64,000 nucleotides of DNA, taken from NCBI GenBank assembly GCA_026874595.1, contig CM049309.1, positions 56,429,926 through 56,493,925 on the forward strand. The letters run 5' to 3'. Shown piece by piece: positions 12,914-24,905 of the stretch (the stretch's first letter is position 1; the number at the start of each line of letters is the position of its first letter). The DNA is from Sipunculus nudus (Eukaryota > Annelida > Sipuncula > Golfingiida > Sipunculidae). Below the pieces are notes generated by a model that was given only the letters and a program-made list of their open reading frames with translations, did not search any database and was not told where the DNA came from. The position numbers were made by a program, and so were the translations under genes.

Positions 12914-12918
12914 CTATA
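12914..12918 (+). repeat. Target-site duplication, left copy (ctata)
   Basis: ctata directly precedes the 5' LTR and is repeated at 20874-20878 directly after the 3' LTR. Five bases is the usual size for BEL/Pao and Ty3 integrases. Confidence 0.85.
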
Positions 12919-13451
12919 TGTAGCTGCGGTCGGTACAGCAGCTGTTCAGCGTAGTTTTATTTATTCTAGACGGTAAAAACCATGACCTTTGACCTCGTTG
13001 GTAATGACGTATGCTGGGGTCATTGGTAGCCATTTTTATTGTATCGCATTTGAGCGCGCTTTGCAGAAGTAGCTTAAGGACAGCCGACAACCGTGTTAAA
13101 GACGAATTGGCTATTAGAACGTGCCGGCAAGGAGGTATGTTGAACTTAGAATAGATGTATATCGATGTTTGACGTCCTATATCAATGTTGAAGGTATCTT
13201 TTAAACTTTGTTACTCTTTTTGCCGCCTCGAAACTCTGATGTGAAGTCAGGTTTGATTGAGTCTGACTAGAGTTAATGAAAGAGCGCTTATTCACGTTTC
13301 TTTAGAATACACGGGATATACGTCTGTTCGTATTTGTATTTGCCCTGTATGTAATGATACATTTGCATGTTTAAATTGTGTAATGCCAGGAGGGATGGTT
13401 TTACGTCAAATGTGCCTTCATCTTGACGATTGTATGAGAGATGTCGCTACT
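12919..13451 (+). repeat. 5' LTR of the BEL element (short form)
   Basis: About 533 bases. Matches the 3' LTR from TGTAGCTGCGG to gtaatgccag (about 13389), then differs: only an 18-base segment separates this from the shared end block aaatgtgccttcatcttgac...gtcgctac (13409-13450). The final base corresponding to the ACA end is changed. Confidence 0.85.
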
Positions 13452-13575
13452 GTAAAACTCCTCCATCAACACGAGTGGACGCCAATTCAACAACTTGATG
13501 TCAGCTGCCTTCCATAAAAGGTTTCATTCCTGAAGCGCGATTCTAAAGACATCCATCTGAACTGTTAAGTGAACG

Positions 13576-15480
13576 ATGTCTGAGTTAAATACTTCAGACG
13601 TGTGTGAAAAAATTACACCAGGGAATGAGCTTCACACTAAAAGTGGGAGAACTGTAAAAATGACGGGGAAGGTTGCATGTCTTGTAGCCGAAAGAAGGCA
13701 AAGGGAGTGTGATAAAATCTGGAAGCAACCTGACAAATTGATCCAGAATACTGAAGCCTTCAAGAAAGAGCAAGAGACTGAGAGTATCTTGCAGGTACGT
13801 GCCTGTCATAAAGACTTCCTTTTCCTGTATGAGGACTTTATAAAGGAGATGCAGGCATACCTAAATTGCCTAACAGATAAAGAGAGGGAGTGTCAAGAGT
13901 CGATATTCCTCAAAAGAAAACAGAAAGTTACTGATGTTAAAGAAATAGTAGAAGCATACTTAATGACGAATGCCACAGCCGAAGTTGTTTCAGCAGCCTC
14001 GGTGGAACCTTGAGATAGTGCCTCGCATGTGAGCAGAGGAGCTAGGTCAAGGTCATCAAGAACGAGTTCTAGACTGTCAAGTACAAGTATCCTTCGGCTC
14101 CAAGAGGAGCAAAGAAGAGCAGAACTCTCGGCGCGAAGTACCGATCTAAAAGAAAGACATAAACTTGAGCTGAATAAAAAACAATTAGAGATGCAACTCG
14201 AAATGTCTCGACTAGAGGAAGAAGAACTCAAATTAAAAACTGAAATGGCCGTTAGTGATGCAAGAACCAGAGTGCTTGACCGGTTTGAGAACGAAACTTT
14301 CTGCTGTATAAAGCCTCAATCGACCAGTAGCTCAAAGGTTAGTCAGCACATAGATTTTGACAAAAACTGTAATCTTGCTGAACAAAACAGTTCATTTTGT
14401 AATAGAATCATTGATACGTCTGGTGAAATTATTGATCCAGAAAAGAGTGCAAAGACAGAATTGACACCTCGGAGTGACCTTACAAGATTGGCCGAACTGA
14501 TAACCTGTAATCAGGATAACTTGCCAAAAATGGAATCAGAAGTTTTCAGAGGTGACCTCTTGCATTATCCGCTGTAGGTCAAGTCGTTCGAAAGTTTGAT
14601 AGAGGAAAAGGTCAGCTCACCTTCACAACGATTCTTCTACCTAAATAAGTACACAGCTGGAGAAGCTAGAGAGTCGATTCAAGGACTGTTAGTACTTGAC
14701 ACAAACGTTGCTTACTGTAAAGCCAAAGAAATTCTGAAAGAACGTTACGGAAACCAATTTATCATCGCAGAGACTTATAAGAAAAGAATAAATGAATGGC
14801 CAGTCATAAAGTCTGGAGACGGAAAAGCCCTCCGAAGATTTTCGGACTTTCTGTCTAAATGCCATGGAATCGATAAGTTATTTGCGCGGGCTAGATGACA
14901 TTGATGAGAATAAGAAAATTCTCAAGAAACTACCAAAATACATATCAGATAGATGGTGCTGCACAGTTGATTCATGGATAAATGGTGATGATTGTTCACC
15001 CTACAGCAAACATTTCCAGGGTGGCTATCCTTCGTTCAAGGAATTCTGCAAGTTTCTGACAAAAGAGGCCCGGATAGCTTGTAGTCCCTTACGCCTTAGG
15101 CCAGATGAAGATAAACCTCAGATCAGGATCCGGGAAAAGAGTAGAACAAATGCCAGAACTCTAGCCACAAAAATGGAAGACAATAAGGCAAACATAGAGC
15201 CAACCTCGAGCTAACAAGAGAAAAGCCTATAGACAATCAGACAAGTGCAATACAAAGACCTTTCTGTGCACTTTGTAAAGGACAACATAACATTGATTCC
15301 TGTCAGGATTTCCTGAAAATGTCGCTAGAAGAGAGAAAGGCGACTATAAGGGCCAAAGCACTCTGTTTCGGTTGCTTAAAGTATGGACATAAGCGTCAAG
15401 ACTGCCGACGCCAGAAACGTGATGCATGCAAGGGAGCACACCCAACGTCTCTGCATATTTGGTCAATAACCACTGCACAG
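13576..15480 (+). pseudogene. BEL gag (broken)
   Basis: Opens at ATG 13576. The first 145 codons end at a TGA (14011-14013), after which the same frame continues: a charged coiled-coil segment rich in E, K, R and L (about 14090-14260), then a TAG at 14575, then the DUF1759-like gag core (14578-14900). Near 14885 the frame shifts, and it returns to the original frame before 15319. Two zinc-knuckle-like motifs follow: CALCKGQHNIDSC at about 15262-15300 and a canonical CCHC knuckle CFGCLKYGHKRQDC at 15364-15405. Gag packages the element RNA. At least two stops and two frame changes make it non-functional. Confidence 0.85.
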
Positions 15481-15489
15481 CAAAACGAA

Positions 15490-18400
15490 ACGCCAAACAG
15501 TGCGACCGTGCACAGCTCAGTTGTACACCAAGTAAAGGGATGTTTTCATTCGCTCATTGTCCCAGTGTTTGTTTATCATGAGAAGGACCCAGGTCACCAA
15601 GTACAGGTGTATGCTTTTTTAGACCTACAGTCCGATTCATGCTTCGTGTCAGAATCAACAATGTCCAAGGTAAGCGTCGACGGAAATGATGTACAACTCA
15701 GATTATCTACCATGTTGACTGAGAGCACTATTAAGAGCAAACGTGTGAATGGTCTCAGGATAAAAGACATGGAGCAGAAAACAGATATTGCTTTGCCGAG
15801 TGCATACTCCAGGGACATCCCAGCTGACCATAAGCAAATTCCAACACGTGAAACGGTGAAACATGTATCACATCTGGCAGAGATAGCAAACAAGCTTTAT
15901 CCACTTCGAGAGGACGTCGAAATAGGCCTACTGATTGGCATGAATTGCCCAAGAGCTTTGAAGCCCCGTGAAGTAGTACCAGGCAATGATGATGACCCGT
16001 ATGCCATTAGGACAGATCTAGGATGGGGAGAAATTGGATTTACTGAAAGGAGTGCTGAAGACAACACGTATTCCTCATCTTGCAAGTACATTAAAACTGA
16101 AACGGGACGATGCCATTTTGCCCTAAACACCCAAACAAAGTAAATCAGTTTGGATCAAGTACGAAAGCTCTTTGATATTGACATTACTGAAAATGGGTCC
16201 GACTCACCAGATAAGGTCTCGGTTGAGGATAGATGATTCCTGTCTCAGGTCAAGGAAGGGATCAACCAGTGTGAGGATGGGCATTTTGAAGTACCTCTTC
16301 CCTTCAAGACAGACTCTGTTACACTACCAGACAACAAGCCTATGGCACAAGGTCACCTGAAGAGATTGCGTAACAAGCTCATGAGCAATGCCAAACTAAG
16401 ATGCGACTACTCCACTGTCATGAGAGAAATGCTAGACAAGGGATATGCAGAGGAGGCCCCTAGATTAGCAGACGAAGAAAGGCACGGGCGCACATGGTAT
16501 TTGCCCCACAATGGGGTATACCACCCATGTAAACCTGGTAAACTGCGAGTGGTTTTTGACTGCAGTGCCGCTTATAGAGGGGAGGTCCTGAACAAACATT
16601 TACTACAAGGGCCAGATCTAACAAATAACCTCACTGGGGTTTTGTGCCGTTTCAGAAAGGAGATTATTGCAGTTACATGTGATATTGGAGGAATGTTCCA
16701 CCAGGTCCGCGTTCCAGAGAGAGATAGGGACTACCTTTGATTTCTTTGGTGGGAGGATGACGATTTTACCAAAGAACCAACTGAATTTCGTATGACAGTG
16801 CACTTGTTCGGCGCTACGTCTTCTACTGGTTGCGCTAATTCAGCTCTTAAGATGACTGCAGACCTGTATGAAGATGAATTCGGGAAAGAATCGGCAGAAT
16901 TCGTTAGAGGTAACTTTTATGTGGACGATGGATTAACCTCGGTAGCAAGTACAAAGGAAGCGATGGATCTGATCAATAACAGCAAGGGCTTATGTCAGAG
17001 AGGGGGGTTTAAACTTCACAAGTTTATCTCCAACAACAAAGAAGTTGTGCAAGCAACTCCCGTGGATATCCGTGCAAAGAACCTTCAGGAGCTTGACCTA
17101 TCATATGAAGAACTACCAATAGAGAGAGTTTTGGGTGTTCAGTGGTGCGTTGAGTCCGATACATTCAAATTTAGAGTCACCTTGAAGGACAAACCCTTAA
17201 CAAGGAGGGGTATACTCCCCACCGTCAGCTCAATCTTTGACCCGTTAGGACTCGTATCTCCGTTCATCCTAGTTGCAAAACGGATCCTCCAGAATTTGTG
17301 TAGAGAAGGAGCAGATTGGGACGACCCAGTTCCAGATCACGTGAAACAACAATGGGAGAAATGGAGAGATGAGTTATCTCAACTGTCGAGTTTGGAAGTC
17401 CCAAGATGCTATAAGGGAAGGGAACTACGTTCAGTCTCGAGGATCGAACTACACCACTTCTCTGATGCCAGTCTCATGGGATACGGTCAGTGTAGTTATT
17501 TGAGAATTATAGATGTGAACGAAAAGGTGGATACTGCCCTCGTCATGGGAAAGGCGAGGGTGTCCCCCTCAAAACCCATAACGGTTCCAAGACGAGCTTG
17601 CAGCTACCTTGATGTCTGTGAAAATAGGTGTATTCCTGCGAAGAGAACTTCAGTACGAGGACATCAAGGAGGTATATTGGACCGACAGTACAGTCGTTCT
17701 GGGGTTCATATCCAACGAGGCTAGAAGGTTCCATACCTACGTAGCGAACCGCGTCCAGCAGATTAGGGATAACACATCTCCTGTTCAATGGAGACACGTG
17801 ACAACTGATTGCAATCCAGCTGACCTTGCTTCGCGTGGGACAAGTGCAAATGATTTGGTTAACAGCTCCATCTGGTGGAAGGGACCCGCTTTTCTTAGAT
17901 GTGCAGATTCACTCCCACAACCTGATGAGTCTCCAGTACTTGAACAAGATAATCCAGAGTTGAGGAAGACTGTGCTGGTTACCACTGCAGAAATCGAGAC
18001 AAACATGCTTGCAAGGCTTCACCGTTTTTCAAGCTGGTTTTCAGTAAAAAGGGCTATCGCTGTATGTCTCAGATTCAAACAAGGACTTGTGAAAGGTAAA
18101 GTAAAGAAACCGACAAGGTCAGGAGGATTAGCAGCCCCAACGGGGGGAGTGAAGGATAATTATGTACCAGTGAATGTGCAGGAGCTCCAACAGGCAGAGG
18201 AGGTTGCAATCAAGATGATACAGGCCGATGCCTTCCCCAAAGAGCTAGCATCTCTGAGGAAATGTGGTTTAGCAGGTGCAGCTGAAATCTCACAAAACTT
18301 AAGATCGCAGACTGGGTCCGTTGACAAAAACAGTTGTTTGCGTACACTTGACCCTTTCCTTGATGAGCGGGGAGTCATCCGTGTCGGAGGGAGGATAAGA

Positions 18401-19613
18401 CGTGCTAATCTACCTCGTCATGTTAAGCATCCCGTGATTTTGCCAAAGAATGGCCATCTTACGCAACTCGTAGTTTTACATCATCATAAGAGAGTCGGAC
18501 ATTCCGGTAGAGGGATGACCCTGAATGAAATTAGAGCCTCTTGATATTGGATAATTGCCACCCGAGCTGCAGTAGCATCTTGCTTGAACAAATGTGTCAC
18601 CTGTCGCAAATTGAGAGGAATGCTTCAAGCGCAAAAAATGGCTGACTTGCCAGAGGACAGAACAGAACCGACAGCCCCATTCACCTACAGTGGGGTAGAC
18701 TATTTTGGACCGTTCTATGTTAGACAGGGGCGAAGCGAGGTGAAAAGGTACGGAGCATTGTTTACGTGTCTGAATTCTAGAGCAGTGCATATAGAAACTT
18801 CCAACTCCTTGAACACAGACTCGTTCCCGAATGCTTATAGACGGTTCGTTTGTCGCCATGGCCCTGTGCGTCAACTCAGATCTGACCGAGGAACGAATTT
18901 TGTCGGCGCTAGAGGAGAGTTGGCTGCAGCATTATCTGAGATGGATGAAGATAAAGTCAGACAGGAACTTTTGAAGGACCATTGTGATTGGATTACTTTT
19001 CGGATGAATGCACCACATTCAAGCCACAAGAGAGGCGTATGGGAACGCATGATCCGATCAGTGAGGATCGTTCCGTCTGCCCTGTTTGGCTGCGCATGGG
19101 AATCAACTGGACGACGAGCTATTACGAACACTTCTAACTGAGGCTGAAGCCATTGTAAATAGTCGTCCCCTAACCTATGTTGACATGGCATCACCAGATA
19201 CACCAAGCCCATTGAGTCCTTGTCAGATTCTTACCTTGAAGTCTGAGGTAGTACTACCACCGCCGGGAATCTTCCAGAGGGGAGATCTATATTGTCGACG
19301 ACGCTGGAGACGCGTTCAGTTTCTAGCCAACGAATTCTGGAACCGCTGGCGGAAAGAATTCTTGCCTACCCTTCAGGAACGCCGTAAATGGACAAAGGAA
19401 CACCCTAACCTAAAGACGGGTGACTTAGTTCTAGTTGTTGATGATACAGTGCCAAGACTTCAGTGGCCTCTTGCCAGGGTCGTTGAAACCTTTCCAGGAA
19501 GCGACGGACTTGTACGAACTGTAAAACTGCGCACTAAGCAGTCTATTTATGAGAGACCGATACACAAGTTGATTTTACTTTTGGCACCTTGGGTGCAAAC
19601 GGACTCTGCTTGA
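15490..19613 (+). pseudogene. BEL pol: protease, RT, RNase H, integrase (broken)
   Basis: The protease-like region has FLDLQSDSCF (15616-15645), where the usual Asp-Thr/Ser-Gly triad keeps only Asp. Reverse transcriptase runs from about 16540 to 17050, with LRVVFDCSA and the catalytic box YVDD at 16918-16929. RNase H-like motifs are HFSDAS (about 17456) and YWTDST (about 17676). Integrase has an HHCC-type finger (about 18480-18610) and catalytic D, D, E at 18698, 18884 and 19043. A C-terminal domain ends ...RPIHKLILLL at about 19590. Stops fall at 16141 (TAA), about 16230 (TGA), 16738 (TGA) and 18542 (TGA); frame changes fall near 17610 and 19090. Confidence 0.9.
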
Positions 19614-19790
19614 GACCTCATTGAGAGACTTTGCTGTAATGCATCGCATTGTATCGCAAGATTGCAATGAGTGATAATGTATGTCAGTGGATAAATCTGT
19701 TTAAGATCAGGAGATAATGCTCTCTTAGATATCTTTGTTAGAGATGTTCTTCTGAAATGGTTAAATTGATGTAATCAATTTAAGGGGGAG

Positions 19791-20873
19791 TGTAGCTGCG
19801 GTCGGTACAGCAGCTGTTCAGCGTAGTTTTATTTATTCTTGACGGTAAAAAACATGACCTTTGACCTCGTTGGTGATGACGTATGCTGGGGTCATTGGTA
19901 GCCATTTTTATTGTATCGCATTTGAGCGCGCTTTGCAGAAGTAGCTTAAGGACAGCCGACAACCGTGTTAAAGACGAATTGGCTATTAGAACGTGCCGGC
20001 AAGGAGTTATGTTGGACTTAGAATAGATGTATATCGATGTTTGACGTCCTGTATCAATGTTGAAGGTATTTTTTTAAACTTTGTTACTCTTTTTGCCGCC
20101 TCGAAACTCTAATGTGAAGTAAGGTTTCATTGAGTCTGACTAAAGTTAATGAAAGAGCGCTTATTCACGTTTCTTTAGTATACACGGGATATATGTCTGT
20201 TCGTATTAGTATTTGCCTTGTATGTAATGATACATTCGCATGTTTAAATTGTGTAATGCCAGTTATATGTAATAACAGTTTTACGTTTGAGATAGGCCTG
20301 CTTTCGTGTACATTTCGGTCACGAGATGGCGCTGCATGTGCTCTGATGCGCCAGAGTTAGACTCGCTTTTGTTTACATTTTAGTCACCAGATGGCCCTGC
20401 ATGCAGCCTGATATACTGACACCAAGGATTTGGTTATAACAAGTTTGAGTGCTTTTTAAGTGATTACAGACTTGAAATGTAGCATGATGACAGATTTGTT
20501 TATTCGTGTATTTTACCACTGAACTCAATACATTGTTTTATATATCTAGATAAGTTTAACTAGTATGAGAACTTCAGTAATGGAACACTATGGTGTTTGT
20601 GTATTTATACCCAGAACTGTTAGAATAGCTTCATGACCACATGTATTCAAGTAAATAACAGTACCCACATGCATGTAGTAATGTTTATTGAACAAACTGA
20701 GAAATCATATATGGTTTGCTTTATTCACAGCAATAGTACAATATTATAATATTAACAGCAGGCGACTTAGACCATCCATTTGTGTGTATTTCAGTTTTAC
20801 GTGAGTGACTGCTATTAAAGACTACAATCAAATGTGCCTTCATCTTGACGATTGTATGAGAGATGTCGCTACA
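19791..20873 (+). repeat. 3' LTR of the BEL element (long form)
   Basis: About 1083 bases, twice the length of the 5' LTR. Same start and same end block as the 5' LTR, but carrying about 550 extra bases between 20262 and 20828. The extra block holds two imperfect copies of a roughly 75-base unit around tcacgagatggcgctgcatg (20296-20420) and begins and ends with cagttttacgt (20276 and about 20802). Confidence 0.85.
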
Positions 20874-20878
20874 CTATA
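20874..20878 (+). repeat. Target-site duplication, right copy (ctata)
   Basis: Matches 12914-12918. Confidence 0.85.
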
Positions 20879-22170
20879 TCCTACATTTCCTTATGTGACC
20901 CGGTCATTTAAAAGAATTTCAATTTTGGTATATGTTTAACGCTAGATGAATAATCTAAACATTGAAATCGGTGGATGGACTTTTCGAACCATGATTTGGT
21001 ATAACCATTCAAAATATTGAGATAAAGGTACACTGAGATGAAAAATTGCCAATACATGCATGCGTACTCAGTTAAAAGGCATACTTCAGTCTTAATACGG
21101 CAATAATAACTCAGACACACACAGATTCAATTTTCCTTTTCATGCGTAGACAGTTGTAACTGATTGTCATAAAATCTTTATATGGATAACTTGATATGGG
21201 ATACTTTGTTATGGTTTTAAACCCTGAGTAGAAGAGAATGGGGGGGGGGGGGGGGGCGCTCGGGTATACATGCATCCCTTATATATAGCACTTTCCGTTT
21301 GATATATTGCAATTTTATATATAAATTTACAATATTTTCATGTTAAGCGCCAAAATGTCTTGAGCAATTTATTCTAAAAAAAAAACAAGACAACAAGGGG
21401 TCACACTTGGTCATTGTTATGTTTACCCGTTTCTTGCATAAGCAAGTTACTTGCCATCTGTGTACTGGACCCCTCAGCATTCAACCTATAGCTCTACGAC
21501 ACACCGTATATATCGGTTACGTATATAGACCTTGAAAGTGACCTTGAGGTACGTTAATGTAACTTCTGAATGTCATGAGTGCCGCTTATAAATGCTCCTG
21601 GTATAAAACAAAGAGAGAACAGCAGTACAACACGTGAACACACGTGAAGGAGAGGATGCAAATATGTTAATTCAGGACACACGGTGATGAAAGTAAGCTG
21701 AATTATGTGTAAGGTGGGGTATTCGGAGAAGCGGGCCGGGTCAACCGGTACATCGTCATGTAACCCCGGAGGGCAAAATGGGGCCAAGGCCGGCTAGGAG
21801 TTTACTCGGGTAAAAATGATTTGATAATTTTCAAATTAAAACTTCTTTTTTTGAAAAGCTTAGTGGAAGGAAAATGAAAAGTAGTCTCAATGTTATCAAA
21901 AACCTTTCAATATTTACAACTGAATTACAGGATATATTATATTTTATTATAGATGAGCAAGAGCATATACCTTATACAAGCGTACCAAATGAAGGTCATC
22001 CTGAACCGCTCCAGTGAATGCTCGTATAACCTATTTTCTGTCACGAGGTGTAATGTGATTTTAGGCATCAATGACCTCAAACGAACCTACTGACCTGAAC
22101 AAATAACACACCATCAAATCATTAAAGAACCATTTTATAACAGTGTCAGCGAGCTACTTGTTTTGCTATG
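20879..22170. other. Non-coding DNA with a poly-G tract
   Basis: No gene recognised. An 18-base G run occupies about 21240-21257. A short, GC-richer open frame on the minus strand near 21554-21787 shows no family features. Confidence 0.4.
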
Positions 22171-22359
22171 GGGGGATGGTCAACGTAATCATACCCCCAC
22201 CCCCGCTATTCAGAGAATAATATTTATATATTGCAAATAAAATATATTAATTATTAGAATTACACTGATGAGTTTACTATGACAAATCATATCTAAACCT
22301 GGTACCTTGTATACTTGATGTATTATATTTGAAATGTGATTAAGTATATATATATATAT

Positions 22360-22703
22360 TGTAATGTATTGTTATTGTCTGTAGTGAGAGTGGTATGTGT
22401 ACATGTATTGTAGTCAGGCTGTAAACAGGAATGCCTGGTCTGGTGACCGGCAGCCTGTGAGGTCAGCTGGTAGCCAGCAGAAAGAAAGCCAGTGACACAA
22501 GCCCCAGGGTAGCTTGTCAAGTGGCTAGCTGGGGACTGGTAGTCGGGTAGGGTAGGGCTAGATAGGATTTCAGTCAGTCAGTGTGTACGTGTACAGCTAG
22601 CAACATTAAAAACTACTGCTATACAACTACGGCATCTCTTCTATTTGTGTTCCTGGGCGTTTGTGGAATACTGAGTGATATTTCTCTGCAAGGAATTGTA
22701 ACA
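22360..22703 (+). mobile_element. Possible solo LTR
   Basis: About 344 bases beginning TGTAATGTATTG and ending AATTGTAACA, inserted in the AT-tract of the inverted-repeat arm. The start/end TG...CA pattern fits an LTR, but the AT-rich flanks do not allow a clear target duplication, and no partner LTR is seen. Confidence 0.35.
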
Positions 22704-22708
22704 ATATA

Positions 22709-23559
22709 CAGTGAAACCTCGTTGTGTCGATGTCGAAGGGACTGGTGAATTTACACAACCGGAGTTCGAGACAACCGATGTTCATTATATTTAACCTTCT
22801 TCAGCCTCGATTATTATCGATAAATACTGCACATATATAGGGCCTATATTATATAGTTCTCATAAATGTTTTCATGAAAGATCAACACAAATTTTATATA
22901 CATTTTTATTAATTATTAAAAACACATAAGTACCACCAAAATTAGGATTAGGTTAATCAAGAAATTGAAATAAGAGCACATATATGTACGTGTATAAAAG
23001 CACACAAATCAAAAAATGATTGGCTTAGATCCTTTTCAGTTTAACTTTATCCTAGACACATCAAAGGTTAGGATTGGATAATGTTTGGTTTATCAATAAC
23101 TTCTCATTAATGCTTTATCGGCGAGAGAAGAAAGGGATGGTAATAGGTGTCTTATCGGCCGAACAAGTAAACAACGGACCAGGTTTATTGTGTAACTAGT
23201 CATAGCGGCCGTAGGTATGCACAACTCTTGTCCAAACAATAAAGCGGCATTACCTTGAGTCGACAGAGCCATCGCGCTTGATACCTGGTCGGTATTAATT
23301 AATTATGACTGGTCATCACGGCCCAATCATGATTGACGGGCCTTGCACAACTGTTAACGAATCATGACTTCGAGTTAAGCGATAGAAATATTAGCTGGGG
23401 ACAAACAAAACACCTCGACACATCCGGGTTTTCGTCACATCCGATTTCGACACAAGCGGAGTTAAATTAGTAAGGTTTTAACTATTTTTTGCAGGGACCC
23501 CACGTTCGACACATGCGGGAATTCGACTTAACCGAGTTCGACACAACGAGGTTTCACTG
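22709..23559. mobile_element. Tc1/mariner (pogo/Tigger-like) non-autonomous element
   Basis: Perfect 22-base terminal inverted repeats beginning cagtgaaacctcg at 22709 and ending cgaggtttcactg at 23559, flanked on both sides by TA. The CAGTG...CACTG ends and TA duplication are typical of the pogo/Tigger branch. The subterminal regions contain repeated ttcgacaca motifs. The 851 bases have no transposase open frame, so it is a MITE. Confidence 0.85.
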
Positions 23560-24136
23560 TATATATATTTGAAATGTGTCATATAAGCGCTTATATTTAG
23601 TCCTTACCTTCGAGTCCGATTACCAGTGAGAGTCCGGAATGTGGACAGTACGTATTTGCAACATATGTGAGGCAGTCAGTTTCTTCGCGAGAATGCTAAA
23701 ACTGCCGGGAATCATGTCAAATATTTAGAAAATGAATTACTTAATACAGACAGCTAGCCACACACTGATAAACAATGTATGTTAAAAATTCAGAATAACA
23801 AGGAAAAGACTCCATAGTTCAAGGAACAACTAAAGTAATACTCTTTGATTCTGGGTTGGAGACGGGTTCATCAGTGAATAAAAGTTCAAGTGAATTGTGT
23901 GCAGTTTACTTAGTTTGCCTCAGTAAACATCAAACTCTAAGGGATGGTGGACCATGAATGTGCGAGGTTTGATTCATAATAATGTCTCACATGAGAAGTC
24001 GGTCAATTTAACTGACGCTATATATATACGGTACTGCGTGGCTAAGATCCTTCTGTTCTAGGGCGTGACTGGCATCTTAGCATATATATGTGTTCACTAC
24101 TAGCAAGAGAATTGATGAAATACACTATACGTAAAT

Positions 24137-24439
24137 GTGATTGATGTAAAGCTGCATGGGTACAGCCAAAGGCGTGAGAGCCTCCTTATACACTTAATAG
24201 AAGATGCAGTACCAGATTTTTACATGGCAAGCAGATTCTGTACGTGTGCATTGGAGAATCTTAGCAGAAATGAGGCGGAAGGGTTATCTCAAAACTTCAG
24301 TATGATATTCGGTTTGTGCCATAAGCGGAAGGAGGAGTTCATTGTTGACGAGAAAATAAAGAGACAAAGGTCTTGGTATATAATTTTAAGGATTAAGCAT
24401 GTAAATGTTTATCCCTTTCTTGGTCTACAACCAATATAA
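24137..24439 (+). CDS. Uncharacterised 100-codon open frame inside the inverted-repeat element
   Basis: Encodes a basic 100-residue product with two cysteines near residues 35-37 and a KRKEE/KIKRQR basic stretch. It lies in the 1-kb interior of the inverted-repeat element. I do not recognise the family, and it may be a chance open frame; no intron signals or upstream promoter are evident. Confidence 0.15.
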   Translation: MIDVKLHGYSQRRESLLIHLIEDAVPDFYMASRFCTCALENLSRNEAEGLSQNFSMIFGLCHKRKEEFIVDEKIKRQRSWYIILRIKHVNVYPFLGLQPI

Positions 24440-24643
24440 CAAATCCAAAGGGCGTACAACTCCTGACGCAAATATGTCAGTTTTGTCAAAAGATAGTCTT
24501 CAAGATAAGTACTATTTCCGGTAAGAGACACGCACTTTACAAGACTGACTTGTCCAGCGGGAATCTACGAGCGTATTTTGACACATACTTATATACCTTG
24601 GTATGACACATTTAAAAAATATAAGCGCTTATATGACACATTT

Positions 24644-24644
<1 letters not shown>

Positions 24645-24682
<38 letters not shown>
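24645..24682. repeat. (AT)n microsatellite
   Basis: AT run inside the right arm of the inverted-repeat element. Confidence 0.9.
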
Positions 24683-24685
<3 letters not shown>

Positions 24686-24905
24686 ATCACATTACAAATA
24701 TAATACATTAAGTATACAAGGTAGTGGAAAATAATGTATTATGTTTCCCGTACGAGTTTATTCTAAACCAAGTTTTGATATGATATGTCATAGTAAACTC
24801 ATCAGTATATTTATAATTCTGATCATTGATATATTTTATTTGCAATATATAATATTATTCTCTGAATAGTGGGGGTAGGGGTATTATTACGTTGACCATC
24901 TCCCT

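Larger units (their letters stand above)
12919..20873 (+). mobile_element. BEL/Pao LTR retrotransposon, decayed but full-length
   Basis: The element runs from TGTAGCTGCGGTCGG to ...GTCGCTACA, flanked by ctata duplications. Internal order is gag (DUF1759-like), CCHC zinc knuckles, aspartic protease, reverse transcriptase, RNase H, integrase and the C-terminal domain typical of Pao integrases. That order and the YVDD box place it in BEL/Pao. A polypurine tract (aagggggag) abuts the 3' LTR at 19791. Several stop codons and frame changes interrupt the reading frame, so this copy cannot encode a complete polyprotein. About 14 substitutions separate the shared 345 bases of the LTRs (counted by eye), which suggests a moderately old insertion. 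Confidence 0.95.
22171..24905. mobile_element. Element with long imperfect inverted-repeat arms, itself interrupted by insertions
   Basis: The left arm 22171-22359 is the inverse complement of about 24665-24905. Shared blocks include atggtcaacgtaat, attcagagaataata, gcaaataaaatatat, actgatgagtttactatgac and ccttgtatact. The innermost arm part (gaaatgtgtcatataagcgcttatat) is found at 23564-23596 on the left and inverted at about 24613-24655 on the right. The left arm is therefore split by about 1.2 kb of inserted DNA (22360-23559), placed in an (AT)n tract that the right arm still shows intact. Interior between the arms is about 1 kb. No transposase is recognised. Confidence 0.7.

Noticed and set aside
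13257-13517. Open frame over the 5' LTR
   Set aside because: Lies in LTR sequence, has a partial counterpart in the 3' LTR and no protein-like features.
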